Assembly (NCBI RefSeq): GCF_016802725.1
Contig: NC_052667.1
Location: 834,501 to 898,500, forward strand
DNA length: 64,000 nucleotides
Direction of reading: 5' to 3'
From: Solenopsis invicta
Taxonomy: Eukaryota; Arthropoda; Insecta; Hymenoptera; Formicidae
This document shows positions 1 to 9,688 of this stretch, piece after piece. Position 1 is the stretch's first letter, and every line of letters begins with the position of its first letter. The notes beneath the pieces were generated by a model. The model had not been told where the DNA came from. It saw only the letters and a list, made by a program, of their open reading frames with translations, and searched no databases. Both the position numbers and the translations under genes were made by a program.

Positions 1-660
1 ATAGTACGCTCCAGGAATTATATCTCGGAAACAACCCTTTAGGAGCAAAAGGTGCTTCAGCTTTGATTCATGAAATCACACCCCATTTATCACCTAACAG
101 TGGTTTACGCATGCTTGACTTGGAGAATGTATGGGCAAATAAGGCTGTTCTATATGATCTGGAGATAATTGAAAAGTTCAGACCATGGGTCATAATCAAA
201 TTAGGTGGTATTTTGAGCAATTATCAGCTTTATGGACCAAATATTAGGAAAATACTCGTGGAAAGAGCGAATTACGAAGCAATGATGCCAAAACAAAAAA
301 GACTACGGCGCAACTTTGGGCATTTTGTGATATCGCTAACAGACAAAAAAGTACCGCAAGGCATGTTCACGAGAATCTATGTCAAATTATTTCTTAATTT
401 TCAAACTTATAGGAAATCATAACTGCTTCTTTAAAATATTAAAAATAAATTTCCTTGTCTTTGCAGCACAATTTATGAAGCTAGTGCAGATGTTTAAGTT
501 AAAGCTTTCAATGTCACTGGTCAATGAGATTATGAATGCATTCAAGGGACCGCATAACACTGTCGATCAGGAACAGTTAAAATCATTTTATTTAGAAGAA
601 TATCCAGAAACAATAGCTGCAGTACCAAAATTGAAGAAGAAATTTAAAGACACTAAATAG
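1..660 (+). CDS. Leucine-rich-repeat protein, C-terminal end (partial at the left edge)
   Basis: The reading frame is open from the first bases of the window (codons start at base 3), so the 5' part lies outside. The first residues read LQELYLGNNPLGAKGASAL and then LRMLDLENVWANK. These are two ribonuclease-inhibitor-type leucine-rich repeats (LxxLxLxxN with a following helix). The repeats give way to a helical, basic tail that ends KLKKKFKDTK and stops at 658-660. A second exon (from about 471 or 487) carries the tail; the intron is short and T-rich. The donor is not clear: GTACCG near 350 joins in phase to an acceptor before CTAGTG, while another option would need a GC donor. The family could be LRRC74-, LRRC34- or NOD3-like, so I give no symbol. 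A polyadenylation signal AATAAA is at 776-781. Confidence 0.6.
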
Positions 661-1059
661 AAAAAAAAGAAAACAACAAGAACATAGAAAAAGTGTGAGA
701 AAAATAAAAACTAATGAGCAAAATAAAAAAATGAATGAAAGAATATTTGTAAAAAAACTGTATATTATGTTATATAATAAATAATTGAAAGAGATCATAG
801 AATCTCTTTATAATACTATGTTACATATTTTTACAGCATGATGCAGATCACCCAGAAAGACACACATGATACAATGAATCATTTTAATTTTATTAAATAT
901 TGGTAAACAATAATAATAAAATGATTTACTATGTTACACTATGTCAATTGTCTTTTGCTACAAAATATCTAATATAAATTTTACTTTACAAAAATTTATT
1001 TGCAAGCATTAATTTTTGTATTTAATGAGGTAAAATATCAACATCTGAATTTATCTATA
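661..1059. other. Convergent 3' untranslated DNA between the LRR gene and ARL2
   Basis: AT-rich DNA with no coding signal. It holds AATAAA on the plus strand at 776-781, which would serve the LRR gene. On the minus strand AATAAA lies at 1000-995, about 60 bases past the ARL2 stop. The two genes therefore end tail to tail with a shared spacer of about 400 bases. Confidence 0.55.
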
Positions 1060-1801
1060 TTAATCTATATAAAATATTCTCGCTGCAATATCATCAACAA
1101 TCCAATTGATACCATCAACTAGATTTTCAGCCGTCACAGCGGAGCACTTGTAGATTTGCCAGTGATGAGTCTTTATATTAGGCAATTCCAGAATGTCAGC
1201 TATGTCAGCTGCAGACAAGGCGCCAGGCATATCCTGCTTATTAGCAAGTACGAGGAGACTCGCTCCCTCCAACCTTTCTTCCTGCAGAAGCTTATACAAC
1301 TCTGTCTTACAATCATCCAATCGCCTTCTATCTGCACTGTCTATTACCCAAACAAGTCCATCTGTTGATTCAAAGTAATTTCTCCAATAGGAACGCAATG
1401 ATTTTTGTCCACCCACATCCCATATATTGAGTTTGTATCCACGGTGTTCTAATGTCTTAATATTAAAGCCAAGCGTGGGCGATATAGTGTCTATTGGTTC
1501 GCCATTGAGTCTCTTTAACACTGTCGTTTTGCCTGCATTATCCAAACCCCTGATTATAAAAAGATATTATCGTCAAGTGACAAAGTCACAAAGTGCACGT
1601 ATCTTTAAATTATTAATTTATGTTCGATTATTGAATATATCATAATTTCAGTTAGCGTAACACTTATTAACCTGTCAATGCGTAAACTAACCACAAGCTG
1701 AATATATAAAATAAATACACAAATGCGAATACGTACAACATTAAAATTCTCATCTCCTTCTCCTTCTGCTTCAATTTTTTCAGTACTGTTAATAGACCCA
1801 T
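1060..1801 (-). CDS. Arl2: ARL2, ADP-ribosylation-factor-like small GTPase
   Basis: Two exons: 1801-1737 and 1549-1060. Exon 1 begins MGLLTVLKKLKQKEKEMRIL, as in animal ARL2, and ends at a GTACGT donor. Exon 2 resumes with a complete P-loop (GLDNAGKT). Further motifs are switch I TLGFNI, switch II WDVGGQ, the guanine-base motif NKQD, and a CSAV motif near the end. The product is 184 residues, the usual ARL2 length, and the C-terminal DDIAARIF matches the family. ARL2 regulates the tubulin cofactors (TBCD complex) and binds the cargo-release partners BART and PDE6D. The second residue is glycine, but ARL2 proteins are generally not myristoylated. The start codon lies about 170 bases from the long inverted repeat to its right, so the promoter must be short or overlap that element. 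Confidence 0.95.
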
Positions 1802-1974
1802 TATCAATCCATTAATTATTCAACAATCTTCAGATCGTTGATAGATAAAATGTTAACACTTAAATGGAAAATTTCTTCGAGCTTGACAGAAATGTTTCTA
1901 ACCTCCAACATCATCCAATACTTGGCGTATAAAACGCCACAAATGACATCTACACCAACGAGGTATTACTAGAG

Positions 1975-3335
1975 AGATCTCATACGCCATCTCTACAATG
2001 TGGACGTACACTACGATGCCAATGTATGTATCAAGGGAACGCTGAGCGCGCGTACACGAAGTCAAATTTCGTTCCTAACAGCTTTCGCGCGACCGATTCA
2101 TTCGTCTTGTCGTCCTGTATCGATAAATTATACGAACGCAATGGGGACGAGGCGCGAATACCGAATTATACAGATGAATAAAAACTAGATATGAATTGAC
2201 TCACCATTCGCCGCTGTAGATCGCTCCGCGATTTAACTCCGCCTCGACCGCAGTTCTCGAACGTTCAAGATCCTCCTCATGATGATTCGTCTAGATTCAC
2301 ACTTGGCACGAACGCACGACCCTTCGTTTGTGGCACTCTCAAAACAATTCCGGTATTCACGCGCGTCGAAAACTCGGAATACGAGGCAACGGAGAAGACG
2401 TGAAACACGATTGAACGCGATATGACTTCATACCATGCATCCGACACGACGGAGTCGGCACGAACGCTCGACACTTCACTTTCGGCAGTCCACGACACTC
2501 TCGAAACACTCGCTCGTATCAAAAACTCGTACGGGACGACGAGGCTGCGAGTTGAAATGCGCCACGACTTTTCGTCGTCCTCCCCAAGGTCCGTGGATTG
2601 GCGTTGGAGGGGAAGGAAGGTCGTTGCATCCACTTCAACGATGTAGCGGCGGCAGCGGCGCGCAAGCGCGGCCACGCGCCAGTCACGCCGCTACGCAGTA
2701 GCGGCAATCGGTCGGTTAGGGAGCGGAAGGTCATGGCGTATCACGGCGCATTTCAACTCGCATCCTCGTCGTCCCGTGTGAATTTTTGACGCGAGCGAGT
2801 GTTTCAAGAGTGTCGAGTGTCGAGAGTGAAATATCGGGCGTTCGTACCAACTGCGTGCTGTGTTCGCGTGATCGTCGTGCCCGTCGTATTGCTTCAACCG
2901 GATCGCGATGATACGAAGTCGCATCGCGTTTAATCGTGCTTCGTATCTTCTCCGTTGCCTCGTATTCCGAATTTCCGACGTGCGTGAGTACCGTGAGTGT
3001 CGAAAGCGAAGTGTCGCGCGTCCGTGCCAAGTGTGAATCGAGACGAATCGTCGGGAGGAGGATTTTGGATCTTGAACGTTTGAGAGCTGCAGCCAAGGCG
3101 AAGCTAAACGAAGCGACCAGTAGCAAATGATGAGTCAATTCATATCTACTGTTTATTTATCCCTACAATTTGGTATTCGCATCTCGCCCCCATTGCGTTC
3201 GCGTAAATTATTATTGATACAGTGCGACGAGATGACGAATGAATCGGTTAGGATAGGAAAAATTTGAAGATTATGTACGCGCGCTTTCCTAGCTAGGTGT
3301 GCCAACAGTCGGATGACGTGCTTTCCGAGATCTAA
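1975..3335. repeat. 1.3-kb near-palindrome (long imperfect inverted repeat, foldback-like element)
   Basis: The left half reads as the reverse complement of the right half over some 640 bases per arm, centred near 2668. Anchor pairs are TGAATTGACTCA at 2192-2203 with TGAGTCAATTCA at 3131-3142, and GACCGATTCA at 2091-2100 with its partner at about 3240-3249. The arms differ at roughly a fifth to a quarter of positions, with small indels. The central part (about 2570-2760) is GC-rich and still partly self-complementary around GCGCGCAAGCGC. Several open frames cross both arms, but they are mirrored frames of each other, rich in Ser/Arg/Thr, and resemble no protein. It may be a foldback DNA transposon relic or a hairpin-RNA locus. 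I see no clear target-site duplication. Confidence 0.75.
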
Positions 3336-3356
3336 CATAACCTAACCTAACCTAAC
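3333..3356 (-). repeat. Interstitial telomere-type repeat (TTAGG)n
   Basis: The plus strand reads TAACATAACC followed by three more CCTAA units, that is about four TTAGG units on the minus strand, one of them imperfect. TTAGG is the ancestral arthropod telomere unit and is used by ants and bees. The run sits exactly at the right outer edge of the long inverted repeat. Confidence 0.75.
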
Positions 3357-4387
3357 TTGTACATTAGCCTCGTAGTATGTAGTATACGTCCGCGTTATAG
3401 AGATGCTTCGAAAAATCGTAAAATCATGAAAATAGTCGCTTTCAGGCTTCTCTCTAGTATTATAATAAAGACTGCTCTAGCTAGGTGTCAGCCCATCATT
3501 ATTAACTATCTATGATATCTTAAGCGGCGGCGTAATTATTTTATAATGGGAACAAAAATTAAAATTTTATTATTTCTTTTAATTTTTATTATAAACATTC
3601 TATGAGAGACAATCCTTTATCTTATCCTTTTAAGAGATTGGAAAATTGAAAGAGTCCGAGATAATAAGTGCACATGAGTAATACAAGATTTATATTTTAG
3701 TTACATTTATAATTAAACATATATGCGAGTTTCTCTCAAAATCATTACATATTCGGTTATAAATTTTCAGTAAATTTTATATAATTTTATATCAGAGAAA
3801 AAAATATTAACTTATTATCAATGTCCATTTCCATTTGATGTAATTTAATTAGTTTAACTTGCATTTATCTTTCTGTAAGTTCTAAGAATTAGCAAAAGAA
3901 TTTAATTAAAAAAATAAATTAAATTGAAATTAAAATTAATATATATTGGTGGAAATGGACATAAGTATACAAAAGTATAACGATGTTAATTATAATTCGT
4001 TATTTTCTATTCTTAATATAACGATTCTATTGAAAGTGAGATGTCACACTATACAAGGTGTCTATAAAGTCTATTCCTACCCCCTAAAAAATTATGAAAA
4101 ATATATGTCCAAAGGGCTATTTCACCTTTTTAAATAGCAGTTCTTCGCGCGAAATGATATGTATTTCATGGTTTTGTACAATTTTAAACCAATTGAGTTT
4201 TCAAAATATAGGTTTGGGAACAGACTTTTTAAATAATGGACACGAATGTAAATATACATATAAATCTGGCCCTCTGAGACATCTGGCCATTACTTGTCAC
4301 ACTAAGAATACATAATACCACTGTAGTAAAAAATTAGTAATCTCACCTGCAAAATCATATTTATATAATAAAAATTCAATTAAGTTA
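3357..4387. other. Intergenic DNA, AT-rich, no gene seen
   Basis: This lies between the inverted repeat and the 3' end of the HSPBAP1-like gene. Short open frames at 3946-4315 have no recognisable protein features. A string at about 4058-4090 (AAGGTGTCTATAAAGTC, then CCTACCCCC) resembles the ends of some insect DNA transposons, but no partner terminus was found. I see no RNA gene. Confidence 0.4.
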
Positions 4388-5891
4388 TTAATAATGTCTG
4401 TCTAGCAATATTTTTGCTGCTTTTCTAACAACTTCTGGATGACATAAAGCATTGATAATAGATTCATAGAATGAGTCATATTGAGGATTAGGTATATAAT
4501 TTCCAGATGCACTCTCTCTATCTGATGGATCCTTCTCGTCGTATCTTTTCCGTCTTTCTTCAATAAATTCTTTAAATTCCTGCTCGTCTGCATCAGATAA
4601 TAACTTAACGTAATGAGGATATTCTTCAGCTAATTCTTTTGTAGTTTGTTGGTTGAGTTTACGTCTTTTTGCAGGTCTCATTTCTGAAACAGATTCCCCT
4701 TTCTCTTCCTCGTCCTTAATCTTGTTTGTCCATTCAAAAAGTGCATCTTCGACCTATTAAGATAGTATTATAAGTAAAATAAATTCCATCTGTATTTAAC
4801 AATACTAATATATTTTTAGAAGAAATTACTTTTCTTGTATAATATTTAGTTTCCTTATTGGAAAATTGTGTGAAATCTCCTACTCTGGCTACTATTAATT
4901 TAACTAGAGCTTCCTCAACTCGTGCTTTATTATCTTTTCTTAGGTCTCCCCATATATTAACGCTCATAGTGATCTGGTCTAGAGATTCTACATAATGCCA
5001 CCAGCCATTAGGTATAAATAAAACATCTCCAGGTTCTAAAGTAATTAATTTTGGTTTTTCTTCTATATTTAACACATAGTCTTCTTCCTCTTCACTCAGA
5101 CAATAAATATTAAATCTGCTATATACAGTTGACTCCTCATAAGGAAGTCTAACTGGTATCAGATCAGCATTAGGTGGATAAAGTAACCATTTTTTTCTAC
5201 AAATACAATAGGTAAAATATAGAGACAATATTAACAGACAATACTAAGACAAATAAATAATACAACATATAAAAAAACAAACCTGCCATGTATTTGTGCC
5301 ACTAGATTGTAACCATAAGTATCCCAATGACAATCAGTATGAGCACCTTTGCTTCCAATCCAAAAAGTAGAATTCATTCCATTTTCTCCATGTTTTTTGT
5401 CAATCCCAAACTTGAGCCAATTGAAAGACTCTATGATTTCTGTGTTATCGCTAAGCCACTCCTTTACATGCTTGTAATCACAGTAATACCACTTATTATC
5501 CTCCTTTGTTTCTTGTAAATCAATAAATTCTTGCAGTGTTAATTGAACAGGTTTTGGAATAGGAGAATCCAAGCTCCATTCTTGATGCTGAAGAGCACAC
5601 TAAGAGAGACACAAATCGAATATAAAACCATTAATAAAGCCATTTATGTTCATTAAAAGAATATATAAATATATCGTTACAACTTACTGTACGCTTGTTA
5701 TGATCGCCAACTCGAAATGGTAACTTCTTATCTCCAAACTTTTCGACCAATTCTGTTGGACTCCACTTGAGTAATTTCCACTCGTAGGAACCATCAGAAT
5801 TTTGTAACATGTTCTGAAATAATACAGGTTCTGTAAAAACTGGTAAAGCTTCTTTCAAAACTTCTTCCGACGGTCGTAAGTGGCGACTCAT
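4388..5891 (-). CDS. HSPBAP1: JmjC-domain protein of the HSPBAP1 family
   Basis: Four exons (5891-5688, 5599-5283, 5196-4830, 4753-4388) join in frame to give about 417 residues. The first ATG in frame is at 5891; an earlier TTG in the same frame is not needed. The cupin core is clear: FWIGSKGAHTDCHWDTYG carries the iron-binding HxD (His-Trp-Asp). KKWLLYPP follows, then PGDVLFIPNGWWHYVES with the distal histidine. This pattern, and PYEESTVYSRFN, match HSPBAP1 (the Hsp27-associated protein PASS1) better than FIH or JMJD5. All three iron ligands are present, so the fold could be catalytically active as a 2-oxoglutarate oxygenase. Its substrate is not established in the family. The C-terminal 120 residues are charged and contain KRRK, a possible nuclear signal. 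Confidence 0.88.
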
Positions 5892-7233
5892 ATTTTTAAT
5901 TGTAGATGTAGTTAGTTCCAAGTTCCTGTTTAACTGAGTTTTAAAATAACTGATGCTTTGTGATCATTGATTTAAATACATAGATTTTATTTTAAATCAC
6001 ACTACAACGACATTCCGGTTTGTTTTTTTCTTTGTTTAGAGATCTTGTTTTTTGTACCCACTCCTTGGGTTGAATGGGCGGGAGAGCGATATGATCTTGT
6101 TTAGAGATAATCTTGTTTGTAAACTTTGATATTATCTCATTGACTGTGTAACACTATGATAGTTTTAATACCGCCAATAATATTGTTCAATGTGCGAACA
6201 CTAAAGTCGCTGACAGAAGCACTCCGTGATTTTCGGAACGCACTTGACGTTTGACTTGTCCAAGATACGCTTTTTCTCTCTTTCTAAGCCATAGCATAAA
6301 CTATATATATATATATTTTTTTTTTTTTAATATATTATATTAATGTAATATCAAATTACATAAAAAATTTTAAGTTCGACAATTATTAAAATTCTGTCTT
6401 TGAATTTAATAATTTTTGGGAAATTCTAGTGACTTTTGAAATCCTATTTTTGAAATCTAAGTTTGATTTTTCGGAGGACTTTCAAAAGACACTTTTAAAA
6501 TTTTAAGTAAGTTTTAAAATATTCTTTTTGAAAATTTAACATTCAAATTAAAACACTCGGATAAGTAGAATTTTTTCCATAACTTGTTTGGAAAAGTGAC
6601 GGTCACGGCATATGAATATCTAGATGCGTGATACACACACTGCGAGGTCTGCGAGTACGACTAAAATTCGGAGTATCTTCATGTGATAAGGCATTTATGA
6701 TTCATGACGCCGAAAGGGTCATTATTGAGACTCGTGATTTTTCTTGGATATTTACGTTGCGCAATTAAATAATTGAAAATAAGCAGAGATGAAAAAGCCT
6801 CCTTTACAGACTCTTTAATGTACGAAAGCCAGGTGATACGAAAACGAAGCTAGTTAAATTTGGCAACGAAAGGTACATCGCGTTATCCTGTAATGCATGC
6901 ATTATTTTTCTAACCTAGTAACGCTTTTATAAATAGTAATAATCGCACTTTTTGATATCATAATATCTCTTTAATTCGATTACAATATATATCAAAATTT
7001 TGCATGTCCTGAACATAAAATTATTGTAACATGCACTTTGTCTTTTGGTCTTTTTTTGGTTACAAATTTACAATAATATTTTTGATATTATGTTTACTTT
7101 GAATAGAAATTTTACTTTATATTTTATCTAAAATAATTTAGAAGTTTAAATAACATTATATTAACTTTTATAAACAAATTGGCAGCAATTGTGTTAATCT
7201 TTTTATGAATAAAAGTTTTTAGTGCAGCTTAAT
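5892..7233. other. Divergent intergenic region with probable promoters of HSPBAP1 (-) and UBE2F (+)
   Basis: The two flanking genes start away from each other, so both promoters should lie here. A less AT-rich part at 6180-6290 and 6600-6700 contrasts with long A/T runs at 6300-6330. I see no convincing TATA box or open frame. A weak self-complementary stretch at about 6430-6540 (AATTTTGAAA-like motifs) is probably chance in AT-rich DNA. Confidence 0.35.
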
Positions 7234-8757
7234 ATGATTACGTTACGAGGAAAGCTCAAAAAGGATGATGGCATAACAAATACAAAGATCAGTAGGCGAG
7301 TCTCAATACGAGATAAATTATTGATTAAAGAGGTTAATTTAATAATTTAATATTTTTTGTATATTATGATAATATTGTACCAATTCTAACTGTACTTTTC
7401 TTAGGTGCAAGAAATGCAACAGACATTGCCAGTAACTTGTCAAGTTGAATTCAAAGATCCACATCGTCTTCATGAATTTAGTCTGTTTATTTTACCTGAT
7501 GAGGGATATTGGGTTGGTGGTCATTTCCATTTTCAAATTTACATAAGTGAAGAATACAACATGGCGGTAATCTGATATTCTATAATTTTTATGTGTATGA
7601 TAATTGTATATAAAATTATCTTAGAATTGCAAGTTAAATCAGTGATAGAGTTGTAAATATTACAAGGGAAAGTCTCTAAAAAATTATGAAACTTTGACAG
7701 AAGGATATTTTAATATATAATAAGCTATTTTTTGCTGCCCTAAAATCTATCCTGAAAGAATAAAATTGATTCCAAAAAATTAGCCTATTTTTTGTTTTTA
7801 TTTTATTATTAATTAACAAAGAATAAAAGATCAACATCAAACATAATAAAATTTCATAGAGAGAAAATTTATCTTTTAATTTATTGATTAAAAGACTTAT
7901 CAAAATATATTTGTTTAATAATAAAACAATATGGATTTATTTTAAAAGGTAAATTTTATTCTTTTAAGATAAATTCAGACAGCAAAAAAAAAGTATCAAG
8001 ATATTTTCTATATATTGTCAAAATTTCATAATTTTTGAATATTTAAATTAGGGCTATCACTCGTACATTGTTGTAGCGCTTTACGCTATGTGACACGTAA
8101 AACTTAACATAGGCAATGCACAAAGAAATACTTACGCTAAGTATTTTTTTGTGCGTTGTCTACATTAAGTTTAAAGTGTTACATAAAGCAAAGTTCTCAC
8201 GTAAGGTACTATGGCAATGTACATGCAGTAGCCTTTAGAGATCTTGTTAGTTACAATGTGTTCATAGTAGCTTATTAAGATATTGTAGAGAAAAAAGAAT
8301 GGAGGGTAGAAGGAGGCAGAACAGTATATGTGTGTCATTGCAGGCTGAAAGATGCAACTGAATTTATCAACCACTGTGTTAAATCATATTTTTCAGCCGC
8401 CAATAGTAAAATGCTTAACGAAATTATGGCATCCTAACATAAGTGAGGATGGTGATGTATGTCTATCTATTTTAAGACAAAGTAGTATTGATGGAATGGG
8501 ATGGGCGCCTACACGCAAACTGAAAGATGTTGTATGGGGTTTAAATTCTCTTTTTACTGTATGTATATAAGCATTTTCTGCTGTACTGGATTAGTGTGAT
8601 TATGTCGAATATGTTTTATATATACTTGTGTTTCTTTTAGGATCTCCTAAACTTTGACGATCCTTTGAATAGAGATGCAGCAGATTTGTTTATTAAGGAT
8701 AAAGAGTCCTTCCGAAGTAAAGTTAAAGACTATGTAATGCAATATGCAAAAAGATGA
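7234..8757 (+). CDS. UBE2F: UBE2F, NEDD8-conjugating E2 enzyme
   Basis: Exons 7234-7332, 7405-7566, 8397-8558 and 8641-8757 all have lengths divisible by three and give 179 residues. The N-terminal extension MITLRGKLKKDDG followed by RRVSIRDKLL is the UBE2F-type docking tail that engages the NEDD8 E1. The UBC core includes KCLTKLWHPNISEDGDVCLSIL, where HPN and the active-site cysteine are intact. It ends LNFDDPLNRDAADLF and KDYVMQYAKR. UBE2F transfers NEDD8 to cullin-5 through RBX2/SAG. Intron 2 is 830 bases, much longer than the others, because it carries two inverted-repeat elements. AATAAA lies near 9094 in the 3' region. Confidence 0.95.
7676..8039. mobile_element. MITE-like inverted-repeat element in UBE2F intron 2 (left copy)
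   Basis: The ends are AAAAATTATGAAACTTTGACA on the left and its near-perfect reverse complement around 8015-8035. Matching inner blocks such as TTTTTTGCTG and AAAGAATAAAATT continue toward a centre near 7858. It has no coding capacity. Target-site duplication is not obvious. Confidence 0.6.
8050..8236. mobile_element. Hairpin-forming MITE-like element in UBE2F intron 2 (right copy)
   Basis: An imperfect hairpin of about 185 bases. The arms include GTACATTG (8063) with CAATGTAC (8215), and TAAAACTTAACATAGGCAATG with its partner at about 8145-8180. The tight loop CTTACGCTAAG is near 8136. It is unlike the element just to its left, so the two are separate insertions. A pre-miRNA is possible by shape, but the stem is longer than usual. 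Confidence 0.6.
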
Positions 8758-9688
8758 TTTACACTGTAACATTTAAGTAACAAATAATTATTTACATTTT
8801 TTAAATTGATTTTGTGCCTCTTTTTAGTATATGAGTACAGAATTTGCTCAAATGTGCTTTAGGTTGATTATGGTTTAACGCAATTTAATTTTGCTAGTCT
8901 TTTTGTCTGAAAGAGATTCGCTATCGCTTTCAGTTTCATATCACTGAATTCTTGGATTGTTGGATGAAATTGTTTTAATATATTAATTATATACTATCAT
9001 GTATGAAGAAAATGTAAACGTAATGAAAATTAAAAGCGCATCACGTGTATAATGTTTTTTTCTCTTTATGAGACATTGTCAACGAGCAATTGTAAATAAA
9101 GTGGGTGTTTAATAATATATTTAAATATCTATATATATCTCTTGCGTGAAACATATAAATATCAAATGTGTAAAATGTTCCTTACGCTGATAAGAATCGA
9201 ACGTTACAAGGACACATTATTTTGTCAAGTATTTATTTATGATTTTCGTACAATGCTTGATCGACATTTTTTATTAAACTTCAAAAACATTTTATTTATT
9301 ATTTCATGTTTACTAATTCATCTTTTTAACTTTAGTAAAGTGTATAGACAATTTATAAGTGTTATACTTGTCGAATTAACAGACGGTTGAAAATTAGGCT
9401 GCCAATAAAAGTCGGCGAAACATCGCCGATCAGTCGACGATTTTTGTTATAATTATAAGTTATAACAAATAAATAATAACAAAAGAGAAAACAACAAAAA
9501 ATTTTTCTTGCATTTCTCATTTCTCATCGTTTCTACGCGCTATTCGTATAGACTAGACATGTGAAATCGTAGTCATATGCGCGCATGCATGTGTGGGTGC
9601 ATGTGTGTACATGCGTGTGTCTGTGTGTGAGTATGTGTGTGTATATATGTGTACATAAATATAAATAAAAAATTGCAGCTCTCCATTG
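8758..9688. other. Convergent 3' region of UBE2F and Unc-89, with GT-rich simple repeat
   Basis: This holds the UBE2F 3' UTR (AATAAA near 9094) and, on the other strand, the Unc-89 3' UTR (minus-strand AATAAA near 9236). A degenerate TGTGTG/TGCATG microsatellite occupies 9568-9650. Open frames at 9142-9390 and 9553-9765 are shadows of this low-complexity DNA and of the Unc-89 last exon. Confidence 0.5.

Noticed and set aside
2277..3138. Overlapping open frames of 60-135 codons on both strands
   Set aside because: They lie in the two arms of the long inverted repeat and are mirror frames of each other. They show no domain, no splice context and Ser/Arg/Thr bias from composition.
3946..4315. 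Two short plus-strand open frames
   Set aside because: AT-rich intergenic DNA, no recognisable protein, no initiation or splice context.
7228..8757. UBE2F as UBE2M or a ubiquitin E2
   Set aside because: The N-terminal tail, the SIDGMGWAPTR insert and the DVVWGLNSLF helix are specific to UBE2F.
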